From positions 1-35,425 of the IMG/VR virus record IMGVR_UViG_3300013285_000038: a stretch of 35,425 nt of DNA; one strand, given 5' to 3'. The position numbers and the translations under genes are program-made. This stretch comes from a virus. Within the stretch, counting starts at the first letter, position 1; each line of letters starts with the position of its first letter. This document shows positions 28,009 to 35,425 of the stretch, piece after piece. The notes below the pieces were generated by a model. The model worked only from the letters and a program-made list of their open reading frames with translations. It did no database searches and had not been told where the DNA came from.

Positions 28009-30726
28009 TTAACCGAACGAGAATAAGGTATCGAAGGTTGACTTAACATCAGTGTTGCTACGGATATCCCAATTCAATACACCTAACAGGTTATCGATCT
28101 TTTCATCGACCAATGTTTTTTCCATTTCGTTATCGTCAAATGGTAACTCGCAGAACCAAGCTGGCAATCGTAGTTCATCGACTGGGTAAGCAATTGATGT
28201 AAATCCTAATGGATTATCTTTCAACTTACAAATGACTACCTTCATACCATCTACAATCTTTTGACTGTATTGGTCGCTGTGAACTCTGCGCAAGTAATTA
28301 TAGTTCAATGCAGCGCGAACGTGTCCGGGCATACTTTCTCTACCTTTATTACTGTTAGCTTCTAGGTCACCGTAGTATGTAAGTCTGTTAACACCCTTAG
28401 GTGAACCTTTAGTCCAACTTTCCTGCGCAGCCAGCTTAAGTTTGAATGCTTTGATAACTTGAATCACTTCTTCACGTGGACGACCTTGTTGAATAACCAT
28501 AGTCAATACATTAAGTAAGAATTCTTGCACATACTTAGGAGTATCTGCACGTTTCAAGTCAAGACCCATAGCTTTGATATCGCCAGCACTACCGTCTTTG
28601 TCTTTGCGCTTACCCTCTTTATCAAAGATGTTAATTGCATAACGCTTTTTAACGATAAAGATGGCACGGTCACCGATTAGCTCTCGACCAGCTTTGATAA
28701 TTGCACCGTTCTTACGTGGGGCATGAAATGCTTTCTCCATGAATGCGGGGAAACTATCATTAGCTTGGTCAGCAATAGAGTCATACAGACTGATACAAGT
28801 TTCCTTAGACCATTCCATTGTTTTCGCAGCCACTTCGTTCTTGATGGCAGGCCATGCACTGAAATAACAGGAGTCTGTGTCACCATAGACAATTGATTCA
28901 CCTTCGTGTGTGTACTCGCCCATTATAGATTCATTGATATTACTCATCATATGACGAACAATCTGACGACCACTTAGTGTAACACTTTGACCAATACGCT
29001 TATCATAGAATCGGCAATGCTCATTCAACAATGCGCCGTAAGCAGAGTTAAGCAAAATCTTACGAACAAGCTGACGCTTATCGTAATAGTCATATTGGTC
29101 AGTACCATATGCTTCTTTAGCTTTCGCTTGCATTTCTTTACGTTCACTATACCAACGAGTTAGTAGTCCGGGAACGACACCCTCTTTCTCATACGAGAAG
29201 ATCGTGCCATTCGCACTTAACATCCAAGGCTTGTGACTATCAAAGACTAACTTCCAAACTTCAGCAGCACTCATTTCAACTGACCGACCATCTTCGTAGT
29301 CTAATGTCAGCATAGTGCCACGCTCTTGGTTCATAATTGAAGTATACTCAATAGCACCGAACATGTTTTCCCACAAGATAGCACCAGTAACATCATCGTC
29401 ACCGTCTTTGTATCTCTTTTTCTTACTTGCAAGTAATTTACCCTTGTCAAGCATATACTTGTCAGTTAGAGTTTGTCGTACCTGTCCGACAATACTTTCT
29501 CCTGCCATGTTGAGGGCTCGAATAACCGAGGGATAGAGCGAGTTAATGTCAACTGCACCAACCCATTCGTGCATACCCCTTTTGGGAGTAGCAACAAAGG
29601 CACCTGCCGCTTGCTGGACTTCATCTGCATCTTCATTCCTTCGTTTTTTATCTGGTACTACTAGCCCACGTTCGTGAGCCTCATTAAAGATTGCCATTTC
29701 AATCATAGCCACTGAACCCATGACTGTTGGAAGCAGTACAGTGTTTTCGTGTGCTAGTTGATTAGCTAGTTCTAGGAACTTAAGTTTTTTGTGAATCTTG
29801 AACACCAACATAGTATCTTGTCTGTTGTATTCAATGAACTTTTTGAAGTCTTTGTTATACAATTGATCAAGCGTACCTTCATACTGAGTCTTGTTTTCAC
29901 CTACTTCCATTTCACCAATCGCATCTAACTTGTAGCTGTGACGGGATTCATAGTTGTACTTCTTGTACAGTTGCAAATAGTCCAAGTGGACGCGGCCGAC
30001 CAAGTCGTAAGTCATTTCTTTCTTACCGAATCGTTCGTATTCTCTTGGCTTAGGCAATTGCCCCATCAAGCAGAACTTTCGTGTATCATTCTTAGACATA
30101 ACCCGTGTGACACGATTAACCATATAGGGAATATCGTATCCTTCTGAGTTCCAGCCAGTCAACACATCAGCATCTTCAATCAATTGAAAGAATACATCAA
30201 ACATTTCCTTCTCGTTATCGAAAAGCAAACAGTTATCAAACTCTGCAACAATCTCTTGTGCTGTTTCTTTACTCATGTGCTTGGGAGCAATGACCATAGT
30301 AACAAGTTGATCTAACCAATCTAAGTAACAACTGATAGCAGTTACCGGATTAAAAGGATCACTAGTAGGACTGAAACCTTTGACAGGATCAAAGTCTACT
30401 TCAATGTCGAAAAAGCAAGTATGAAGTTTGGGTGCTTCAGATTTGAGATAGTGTTCACTTAGGCAGCGAAATACAACAGGCACATCACTTTCAAACAATT
30501 TCTTATTTGAAAGGATACGTCTTTCCTTCTCAAACTCAGCACGCTTACGTGTAGTGAACCTACCCACTGGGTCACCGTAGATACTACGATGCTTACCTTT
30601 AGGATCACTGTAGTAGAGTACATAGTTAGCAGGATGTTCAACGTACTGACGCTTGCCATTCGTATCTCTTTCGACAACATAAATCTTGTCTTCATCGCGG
30701 CTATGGATAGCATCCACATAACTCAA
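28009..30726 (-). CDS. family B DNA polymerase, T4 gp43-like
   Basis: The 905-aa replicative polymerase keeps all proofreading and polymerising motifs: Exo I CFFDIEVDFD (about 105-114), Exo II TGWNSEGYDIPYMVNRV, Exo III YNRQDTMLV, motif A DINSLYPSVIR, motif B KILLNSAYGAL, motif C YGDTDSCYF and KKRYAINIF. The end LFSFG resembles the clamp-binding tail of T4 gp43 (LDFLFG). The start is TTG at 30726, behind AGGAGAATAAAAT. It is uninterrupted by introns or inteins. Partner of the adjacent clamp. Confidence 0.97.
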   Translation of the reverse strand: MSYVDAIHSRDEDKIYVVERDTNGKRQYVEHPANYVLYYSDPKGKHRSIYGDPVGRFTTRKRAEFEKERRILSNKKLFESDVPVVFRCLSEHYLKSEAPKLHTCFFDIEVDFDPVKGFSPTSDPFNPVTAISCYLDWLDQLVTMVIAPKHMSKETAQEIVAEFDNCLLFDNEKEMFDVFFQLIEDADVLTGWNSEGYDIPYMVNRVTRVMSKNDTRKFCLMGQLPKPREYERFGKKEMTYDLVGRVHLDYLQLYKKYNYESRHSYKLDAIGEMEVGENKTQYEGTLDQLYNKDFKKFIEYNRQDTMLVFKIHKKLKFLELANQLAHENTVLLPTVMGSVAMIEMAIFNEAHERGLVVPDKKRRNEDADEVQQAAGAFVATPKRGMHEWVGAVDINSLYPSVIRALNMAGESIVGQVRQTLTDKYMLDKGKLLASKKKRYKDGDDDVTGAILWENMFGAIEYTSIMNQERGTMLTLDYEDGRSVEMSAAEVWKLVFDSHKPWMLSANGTIFSYEKEGVVPGLLTRWYSERKEMQAKAKEAYGTDQYDYYDKRQLVRKILLNSAYGALLNEHCRFYDKRIGQSVTLSGRQIVRHMMSNINESIMGEYTHEGESIVYGDTDSCYFSAWPAIKNEVAAKTMEWSKETCISLYDSIADQANDSFPAFMEKAFHAPRKNGAIIKAGRELIGDRAIFIVKKRYAINIFDKEGKRKDKDGSAGDIKAMGLDLKRADTPKYVQEFLLNVLTMVIQQGRPREEVIQVIKAFKLKLAAQESWTKGSPKGVNRLTYYGDLEANSNKGRESMPGHVRAALNYNYLRRVHSDQYSQKIVDGMKVVICKLKDNPLGFTSIAYPVDELRLPAWFCELPFDDNEMEKTLVDEKIDNLLGVLNWDIRSNTDVKSTFDTLFSFG

Positions 30727-30755
30727 ATTTTATTCTCCTTATACATATTAAACAC

Positions 30756-30784
30756 ATTATACAATATTTTAATCAAACAGTAAA
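30756..30784 (-). promoter_or_regulatory. promoter for DNA polymerase
   Basis: TTTACT, 17 bp, TATAAT on the minus strand, 30 bp before the TTG start; the -35 matches 4 of 6. Confidence 0.6.
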
Positions 30785-30804
30785 CTTAAAAGGACATAAA
30801 AAAT

Positions 30805-30848
30805 GATAAATATAAGTGAGAGTCGCGGTACTGATAATACCCACTCTC
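30805..30848 (+). promoter_or_regulatory. late-type box and leader hairpin of a GIY-YIG gene
   Basis: GATAAATA at 30805-30812 is followed by a hairpin: GAGAGT (30818-30823) pairs with ACTCTC (30843-30848), and inside it GGTA (30827-30830) pairs with TACC (30838-30841). The ribosome-binding site AAAGGAAC lies further on, outside the stem. Confidence 0.55.
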
Positions 30849-30880
30849 TCTAGTGTTATATTCAAGAAAGGAACACCAGC

Positions 30881-31558
30881 ATGACTATTTATAAATTATA
30901 TGTGATGACTCACAATATAACTGGGTTAAAGTATCTCGGGTACACCACTAGAGACTTATCTAAATATTTTGGAAGCGGTATTTATTGGCAAAGACACCTA
31001 AAAATACACGGATTTAATATTTCGCGTGAACTGATACATGAATGCACCACCCTACAAGAACTAACTCATATCGGTAGACATTACAGTGACTTATGGAACG
31101 TAGTCCATGGGGTTAATGCATTGGGTAAGAAAATATGGGCCAATGCAAAGCCGGAAGAAGGAAGGGGTGGGGGTACATTTTTTACTCTACATAATCCTAT
31201 GAAAAATCCTGAAATAGTTGCAAAAAGATCCGGTGCCGTTCATCATATGAAAGATCCCAGTAGGCGTGAAGCGCAATCAAAAAGAATGACCAGGCCTGAC
31301 GCTGCATGGAATAATGATGCTGCAAAAATTAAAAAATGCGGAGATAATCATTATTTGAGAAAAGGTGCACCTAATAGTAATCCAGCATTTGATCATGCAG
31401 TATATCTATTTGAAAATATGTCCACTAAAGAAATCATGCAATCAACTGCATATGATTTTTGCATCAAGACTGGAGCTTCCAGAGGAAATGTTAGTCAATT
31501 GGTTAATCAGAAAAAATCTCCTAAATCAGTTAAGGGATGGAGATTAAAACCAATTTAG
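30881..31558 (+). CDS. GIY-YIG homing endonuclease (plus strand)
   Basis: The 225-aa protein starts YKLYVMTHNITGLKYLGYTT, the GIY-YIG variant (KLYV...YLGY), followed by KYFGSGIYWQRHLKIHGF as in T4 Seg proteins. It ends with ATYDF-like helix-turn sequence (DFCIKTGASRGNVSQLV) and KGWRL, a NUMOD-type DNA-binding end. It is the only intact plus-strand gene in the window, placed between DNA polymerase and the DsbA-like gene. Expected role: spread into unoccupied phage genomes by cutting nearby DNA, probably in the polymerase or DsbA-like region. Confidence 0.88.
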   Translation: MTIYKLYVMTHNITGLKYLGYTTRDLSKYFGSGIYWQRHLKIHGFNISRELIHECTTLQELTHIGRHYSDLWNVVHGVNALGKKIWANAKPEEGRGGGTFFTLHNPMKNPEIVAKRSGAVHHMKDPSRREAQSKRMTRPDAAWNNDAAKIKKCGDNHYLRKGAPNSNPAFDHAVYLFENMSTKEIMQSTAYDFCIKTGASRGNVSQLVNQKKSPKSVKGWRLKPI

Positions 31559-31562
31559 TATA

Positions 31563-31826
31563 TTACAAAGTTTTGCCAACCGCCTCAAGTATCGAGTTTA
31601 GTTCCTCATGATCTTTATTTGATTGGGTAAGGGCCGCCTTATGCGCCAGCCTAATTGCTTTTTTTAGAATGCCTGGTTTGACTTCAATTTCTTCCGCAAT
31701 CGCCTTGATAGTGTCAGTCAATCCGCCATTGAGAGTATCAATCTCGTGCATGACTGCCATACCTTCATTAATCAATTGGGTAAGTTTGATCTTTTGATCG
31801 CCGCTAAACATTTTTGCATCACTCAT
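31563..31826 (-). CDS. DsbA-like small dsDNA-binding protein
   Basis: The 87-aa protein is helical and matches T4 DsbA in size (89 aa) and plan. It reads DQKIKLTQLINEGMAVMHEI, then IKAIAEEIEVKPGILKKAIRL, and ends EELNSILEAVGKTL. T4 DsbA binds DNA near late promoters and influences late transcription. The call rests on length, the AEE-x-x-VKPG-x-L-x-KA segment and resemblance to cyanophage homologues recalled from memory. Its promoter and ribosome-binding site are nested in a hairpin (31832-31868). Confidence 0.5.
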   Translation of the reverse strand: MSDAKMFSGDQKIKLTQLINEGMAVMHEIDTLNGGLTDTIKAIAEEIEVKPGILKKAIRLAHKAALTQSNKDHEELNSILEAVGKTL

Positions 31827-31831
31827 AGGTT

Positions 31832-31868
31832 CTCCTGTTAAGTAGCTAGTATACTACTGTAACAGGAG
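31832..31868 (-). promoter_or_regulatory. hairpin that can hide the DsbA-like ribosome-binding site
   Basis: Arms 31832-31840 and 31860-31868 pair over 9 bp (CTCCTGTTA with TAACAGGAG), and an inner AGTAG/CTACT adds five more pairs. On the minus strand the 3' arm contains the AGGAG Shine-Dalgarno of the gene starting at 31826. Confidence 0.8.
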
Positions 31869-31876
31869 AAAGTCAA
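31848..31876 (-). promoter_or_regulatory. sigma70-type promoter nested in the hairpin
   Basis: TTGACT, 17 bp, TATACT on the minus strand. The expected start near 31841 lies after the 5' arm, so this promoter gives RNA without the hairpin. Confidence 0.75.
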
Positions 31877-31920
31877 TGCTTAACGGAATGTTTCTGGGTG
31901 AACTTTACCGTAAGTTGATG

Positions 31921-33597
31921 TTAGAATGTTATTGAACCGTTAGCTGTCCACTTATAGATTCGATAACCACCTGATACAGTGATAGCTGGACTACCAGTGG
32001 TCGCTGATGCTGCAGGTATAGTATCAGGATAGCGAAGAATTACTAGACCAGCAGTACCGGTATCTGCGTTCGAAGGGTTTCCTGTATGGCCGGCGCCGTA
32101 TGTCCCAGTTACGCCGCCACCCATATCAATCAATACTCCAAGACCACCTGTTCCTCGGCCGAGGTCGGCTCCACCGAAGTAACCAAAGTTGCCGATACCA
32201 CCGGCTCCGCCGCCGCCACCTTGGTTCCACCCAGCGCCGCCGCCCGATCCGCCCGAGTTACCATATGAGGTTGCATTTGCTATAGTTAGCTTGTTACTTA
32301 CGCCGCCTGCGCTTCCGGTGGTGCCGCCACCACCACCGGAACCTCCGGGACGACCCGGCTGGCCAGGACCACCACCGCCGCCGCCTCCATTCGCTTGTAT
32401 GGTATACGAGATACCAGTTGAGGTAATATAACTGGCTCCACCGTCGCCACCGCTAGTACTAACAGATGCATTGGCTCCGGTACCTGGCGCGCCGCCCGCG
32501 CCGACTACAACATTTATTAGTCTATTGGTAACCACTACATCGCCGCGAACTACGCCGCCGCCGCCGCCGCCACCGCCATAGCCGCCGCCAACAGGATTTC
32601 CGCCGGCGCCTGCTACTAATAAATATGCAACCGGTACTGATGCAATAATTGACCAGTTAATAGTTTGAGTAGATGTTTTTCCCGTGACAGCAGATGTTGC
32701 AGTGAGTAAAGTTGAGGCTGATGATATTGCAGTCGGGGTACCGGTTATCGAAGATCCACTAATACTTAAACCAGATGGTAGCGAATTCGCAGTGTATGTA
32801 ATTGACTTGCCGGCGGCGCTGATAGCTGTCAAAGACTGACTAAACGCAGATCCTATCATACTTGATAAAGTTGCGCCTGGAGCCGGTGACGACCAAGATA
32901 CTGTATCTGGATTCACGGTATAACTGAAATTACGATTAGTATCTTGATTCTCTCCGTCTTTCGCGTCAACTGCAAAGAAATATGAAGTTGTTCCGCTGAC
33001 TACTGAAACAGTACCTGAAATGAAACCGGTAGTAGAATTAAGTGTCACCCCAGTCGGTAGTGTTCCCGATGCGATTGAATATGTAATTGGACTATCACTT
33101 GTTGCAGCTACTGTGTTACTAACTGGTGTTGCTTCATATACTGTCGCTAGGATGCCGGCAGTAGTAGACCAAGTAGGAAAGCCTGAATACTGAATTCCAG
33201 GAACAAATGTTGCTCCCGCTCCGTCGGGATTAACGATTATCAATGTATAATTGCCGGCAGATTTTGCGGGAGCTATTATTGTAATCAGTGAGGAAGACAT
33301 TACGACTACTACACCGGCAAGCGACCCACCTATATATGCGGCAGCGCCAGCTACAAAGCCAGAACCATTCAATGATATGCTTTGACCACCAGCTGGGTCG
33401 GCCGCAGTATCATCATTTGGATAACTAATAGATGCGATTCTAGGAACAATAGCATTATTAGCAGTGATACTAGTACCAGCAATGTTTACATTACCACTAA
33501 GATAGACATTTCCATATCTGTTATTAGCTGACCCAAGATCGGGGTTAGTTGTCGGCGCTATTAGTGCCGCGTTTTTTATTGAGTTATAATTTGCCAT
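31921..33597 (-). CDS. tail adhesin/fibre protein with Ig-like repeats and Gly-rich tip
   Basis: The 558-aa protein starts with a short virion-attachment-like region (NPDLGSANNRYGNVYLSGNV). Then follow an IPT/TIG-like domain (SISLNGSGFVAGAAAYIGGS), two putative Ig/cadherin-like modules (GTLPTGVTLNSTTGFISGT and the similar LPSGLSISGSSITGTP), and from about residue 330 a Gly-rich C-terminal domain with many GGGGG runs ending in TAGLVILRYPD and a GGYRIYKWT strand. Such Gly-rich tips form sandwiches that bind host receptors in S16/T2-type adhesins. It ends the operon begun by the metallopeptidase-like gene. Confidence 0.85.
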   Translation of the reverse strand: MANYNSIKNAALIAPTTNPDLGSANNRYGNVYLSGNVNIAGTSITANNAIVPRIASISYPNDDTAADPAGGQSISLNGSGFVAGAAAYIGGSLAGVVVVMSSSLITIIAPAKSAGNYTLIIVNPDGAGATFVPGIQYSGFPTWSTTAGILATVYEATPVSNTVAATSDSPITYSIASGTLPTGVTLNSTTGFISGTVSVVSGTTSYFFAVDAKDGENQDTNRNFSYTVNPDTVSWSSPAPGATLSSMIGSAFSQSLTAISAAGKSITYTANSLPSGLSISGSSITGTPTAISSASTLLTATSAVTGKTSTQTINWSIIASVPVAYLLVAGAGGNPVGGGYGGGGGGGGVVRGDVVVTNRLINVVVGAGGAPGTGANASVSTSGGDGGASYITSTGISYTIQANGGGGGGGPGQPGRPGGSGGGGGTTGSAGGVSNKLTIANATSYGNSGGSGGGAGWNQGGGGGAGGIGNFGYFGGADLGRGTGGLGVLIDMGGGVTGTYGAGHTGNPSNADTGTAGLVILRYPDTIPAASATTGSPAITVSGGYRIYKWTANGSITF

Positions 33598-33610
33598 ATT
33601 TTCTTTCTTA

Positions 33611-34372
33611 TTATTGGAATATTTCCGGATGCTGTTTGCCGTATATCTTAATGTACTTACCTGCCATCATATCTGCCATCGCTTCGATGGGTGAACCGGG
33701 GTAACTATCATTAGGGCCAATCATATTTAATTGGTCTTGTCGTTCATGTACTAGTTCATGGAACAATGTGCGGAAGATATCTACTAGGTTACGGTTTTTG
33801 ATGTAAACCAAGATGTGACCATCGTCGGTATGCATACCAGTACGATGATTTAACTGTGCATCTTTGGTATCAGTGCTTAACTTGATCTTTGGGTAAGGTT
33901 TTTGAACGTTTAATGTTTTGATTGCCCATTGAACAAAGTCTCTAATCTTGTCCATGTTCTGTGAGTTATCAATTTCACCCTCAGAAACTGGTTGTTTGTT
34001 AGTTGATCTTTGGTATTCTTCTGGACTTTTGTAAACTTTAGCAGACGAATCACCTGATTTTGCTTGCTGACGTACTGCTGAGTAGTCTAATGCTGGTTTT
34101 TTTGTTGTAGGCTTCTGGGTAAGGAAACCTAGCATAGATTCATCAGTTGTTTCTTCTTCTAGCTCAGAATTATACTTCTTAATCCAATTGTCAGGGGAGT
34201 GACCATATTTACTGACAAACATGTCATGCAATTTTTCACCGTCTATGTCGTGGCGGCGACCTATTCGTTTCATTAGTATGTCAACGGAACTATAGTCTTG
34301 CTTTTTCAAGGAAGTGAGTTTGTGTGCTAGTTCGCTAGCAGCGGATTCGAAGATAAAATCAGTATAACGCAT
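33611..34372 (-). CDS. putative zinc metallopeptidase-like phage protein
   Basis: A 253-aa protein whose C-terminal third holds LFHELVHERQDQLN, an HExxH zinc motif followed by Gln, and then SPIEAMADMMAGKY with a possible third ligand Glu. The N-terminal half (YTDFIFESAASELAHKL) is helical and linker-like, as in phage virion accessory proteins that start with a short Y-x-DFIxE element. It might process virion or host proteins. Upstream is GATAAATA four bases before the ATG and no Shine-Dalgarno. Confidence 0.7.
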   Translation of the reverse strand: MRYTDFIFESAASELAHKLTSLKKQDYSSVDILMKRIGRRHDIDGEKLHDMFVSKYGHSPDNWIKKYNSELEEETTDESMLGFLTQKPTTKKPALDYSAVRQQAKSGDSSAKVYKSPEEYQRSTNKQPVSEGEIDNSQNMDKIRDFVQWAIKTLNVQKPYPKIKLSTDTKDAQLNHRTGMHTDDGHILVYIKNRNLVDIFRTLFHELVHERQDQLNMIGPNDSYPGSPIEAMADMMAGKYIKIYGKQHPEIFQ

Positions 34373-34376
34373 TGTA

Positions 34377-34384
34377 TATTTATC
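34377..34384 (-). promoter_or_regulatory. late-type box (GATAAATA) before the metallopeptidase-adhesin operon
   Basis: GATAAATA on the minus strand ends four bases before the ATG at 34372. A late start five bases on would make the message leaderless. Confidence 0.5.
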
Positions 34385-34463
34385 TGGTTAAAGAATTAGT
34401 GCTCACTTTCGAGGTATCAGGGCACGACTCCATATACTCCTCGGGCCAGCAGCCGGCCCACAT
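34380..34463 (-). CDS. possible 27-aa peptide
   Basis: A frame starting MWAGCWPEEYMESCPDTSKV after TACGGAAC. It fills the gap between the third homing gene and the late box. The composition (Trp, Cys, Glu-Glu) looks coding, and it might be a detached fragment of a larger protein. Weak support. Confidence 0.3.
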   Translation of the reverse strand: MWAGCWPEEYMESCPDTSKVSTNSLTR

Positions 34464-34482
34464 GTTCCGTAATTAAACGGTC

Positions 34483-35088
34483 CTAAGGTGTGTTCTTTAA
34501 GCTCTTTCTTAGTCTAGCTTCTTTTGATGATACTGCTACATACGTATGAGTACTCAACGGGCCCGTACGGTCCACCATAGTAAATATAGCTTTAGAAACT
34601 CGTAGGCTATTTCCTTCTAAATCCGTAACTGGAACTGTACCTATACTAGACTGACTAATCTTTTCTCGGCCAGCAGTTGTTAGTGGTTTTAGATTTTTTG
34701 TTTTATGTTCATTGATACGTTCAGGAGTCCAGTAACTCTTGTTCCACTCACTATGTCTTTTCTTGCGTGAGCTATCCCATATAGGCTTTGGCGGTTGACC
34801 ATGCAATGCTTTATTAGTTAGTATCCCGTTCGCTTCAATCCCCCGGCGACCGTAAATTAATATGTAATAATTTTCTCGATTATATGCAATAGCCTCATCT
34901 TCAATGTTGCTTTCCAACTCAATGATCTTAGGTTCAAGTCCTACTAGTTGTATTTCCTTAATTAAGTTGACTTTCTCTGAGGTTTCATCCTGTTCCCTGA
35001 GGTGGGAAAACTTTCTATTATTCTTTCCCTTACCTATATAAAAAGGGAGGTCTGTCCGAGGATCGATATAAGCATATATGTAATACAT
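34483..35088 (-). CDS. third GIY-YIG homing endonuclease
   Basis: The 201-aa protein begins YYIYAYIDPRTDLPFYIGKG, a textbook GIY-YIG opening (YIY...FYIGKG). It continues RKFSHLREQDETSEKVNLIK and ESNIEDEAIAYNRENYYI, with the catalytic Glu expected in the latter, and ends in a NUMOD-like DNA-binding region (TTAGREKISQSS, DLEGNSLRVSKAIF). GATAAATA lies four bases before its ATG. It sits beside the adhesin-metallopeptidase operon. Confidence 0.88.
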   Translation of the reverse strand: MYYIYAYIDPRTDLPFYIGKGKNNRKFSHLREQDETSEKVNLIKEIQLVGLEPKIIELESNIEDEAIAYNRENYYILIYGRRGIEANGILTNKALHGQPPKPIWDSSRKKRHSEWNKSYWTPERINEHKTKNLKPLTTAGREKISQSSIGTVPVTDLEGNSLRVSKAIFTMVDRTGPLSTHTYVAVSSKEARLRKSLKNTP

Positions 35089-35092
35089 ATTC

Positions 35093-35126
35093 TATTTATC
35101 ACTCTATCTTAAAAAGGTAGTGTGAT
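35093..35126 (-). promoter_or_regulatory. late-type box with upstream hairpin
   Basis: GATAAATA (35093-35100) ends four bases before the GIY-YIG ATG. Directly upstream on the same strand an imperfect hairpin (ATCAC...GTGAT outer arms, 35098-35126) overlaps the GAT of the box and could end transcripts from the preceding small gene. Confidence 0.45.
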
Positions 35127-35210
35127 CTATACAGGACTGTATGGATTACGAAATCTATCATATCCATCTTCGTCCGGCAATACCGGGTATTCATTGTTCT
35201 TTTCACTCAT
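35127..35210 (-). CDS. 27-aa peptide
   Basis: It starts MSEKNNEYPVLPDEDGYDRF, with the ATG overlapping the stop of the ParB-like gene and an AGGAGATGATA ribosome-binding site 7 bases away. Very short, but the signal is good. Confidence 0.45.
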   Translation of the reverse strand: MSEKNNEYPVLPDEDGYDRFRNPYSPV

Positions 35211-35425
35211 TATCATCTCCTGTTTCTTCTAGGTCAGCTAAGTCAACATAATTGATTGGTACACCCTTGATAGCAGCAGCTAATGCACGATGATTGCCAT
35301 CAATAATTCTATCACCTGAAAGAACAATAACTTTGCTTGATAGTGCAGGATCATCTACGTATGACTGTACTAATTCTTTTCTGTCATCATCTAACATATC
35401 CACTACCTCATCAATGTGTTCTGCA
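35203..35425 (-). CDS. ParB/sulfiredoxin-like domain protein, 5' end outside window
   Basis: The frame is open through the right edge, so the real start is outside. The visible part (about 73 codons) contains KVIVLSGDRIIDGNHRALAA, the ParB N-terminal domain box (GDRIIDGNHR), and ends acidic (DLADLEETGDDNE). Such domains bind DNA or hydrolyse CTP in ParB, and occur in phage nucleases and modification genes. Exact role unclear. Confidence 0.65.
   Translation of the reverse strand, partial: AEHIDEVVDMLDDDRKELVQSYVDDPALSSKVIVLSGDRIIDGNHRALAAAIKGVPINYVDLADLEETGDDNE

Noticed and set aside
30887-30894. Perfect TATAAATA on the minus strand
   Set aside because: It lies in the first codons of the plus-strand GIY-YIG gene and about 160 bp from the polymerase start, where a better sigma70 promoter exists; likely chance.
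31876-31935. Plus-strand 19-aa frame (MLNGMFLGELYRKL) with AGGAG in front
   Set aside because: The AGGAG on the plus strand is a by-product of the palindrome; the frame is very short and runs into the adhesin gene end.
32086-32431. Plus-strand Pro-rich frames opposite the adhesin
   Set aside because: They are the antisense of the Gly-rich codons (GGN/CCN), with no ribosome-binding site and no domain.
1-35425. tRNA genes, CRISPR arrays, insertion sequences
   Set aside because: I saw no cloverleaf with a GTTCRANNC arm, no spaced repeats and no transposase in any frame; a tRNAscan run would settle the tRNA question.

Overview
The window is a dense stretch of a T4-like (tailed, contractile-type) phage genome of roughly 40% GC. 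The call rests on a T4-type family B DNA polymerase, a gp45-type sliding clamp, a T4-like ATP-dependent DNA ligase, a 5'-3' FEN-type exonuclease, a DsbA-like small DNA-binding protein, a glycine-rich tail adhesin, three GIY-YIG homing endonucleases and dozens of tiny conserved phage ORFs. Nearly everything is on the minus strand with stop/start overlaps (ATGA, TAATG). The only plus-strand genes are one homing endonuclease and one homing-endonuclease remnant. The host is not shown directly. A phasin-like protein and a Hc1-like (histone H1-like) protein hint weakly at a polyhydroxyalkanoate-storing proteobacterium, perhaps a betaproteobacterium.

Layout by coordinate, although transcription runs mostly right to left. 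1-2500: small genes, two or three membrane peptides, a Ser-rich membrane-anchored protein and an SPFH/prohibitin-like protein. 2513-3859: DNA ligase. 3914-9845: about 25 small early-type genes, many in singletons behind near-perfect sigma70 promoters, plus a GNAT acetyltransferase and a phasin-like protein. 9847-14885: exonuclease, SF2 helicase-HNH fusion, a HincII-like PD-(D/E)XK nuclease, a conserved phage protein and a UvsE-type UV endonuclease. 14932-19158: one tight operon queD - small membrane protein - queE - two small genes - glycosyltransferase - NAD-dependent sugar epimerase. 19193-20501: nucleotidyltransferase and small genes. 20563-22341: folE, flanked by an antisense homing-endonuclease remnant and an intact GIY-YIG gene that has split off the original folE start. 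22342-25194: Hc1-like protein, acidic protein, second glycosyltransferase and small genes. 25270-30726: a TGT/DpdA-like transglycosylase in the operon of the sliding clamp, then DNA polymerase. 30805-35425: homing endonuclease, DsbA-like gene, adhesin, zinc metallopeptidase-like protein, third GIY-YIG gene and a ParB-like gene cut by the window edge.

The most coherent system is a 7-deazaguanine DNA-modification pathway scattered over three transcription units: FolE (GTP to dihydroneopterin triphosphate), QueD (6-carboxy-tetrahydropterin), QueE (7-carboxy-7-deazaguanine) and a DpdA-like transglycosylase to insert the base into DNA. No QueC is visible in the window. QueD and QueE show unusual metal-site motifs, and two sugar enzymes are translationally chained to queE. 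A HincII-like nuclease without a methyltransferase would fit a phage whose own guanines are modified and which cuts unmodified DNA; that link is inference.

Regulation is unusually legible. At least a dozen TTGACA-17-TATAAT type promoters face left, several sharing the spacer AAATGG(A/T)TT. GATAAATA late-type boxes precede all three GIY-YIG genes. One promoter is nested inside a hairpin so that only read-through transcripts would hide the ribosome-binding site.
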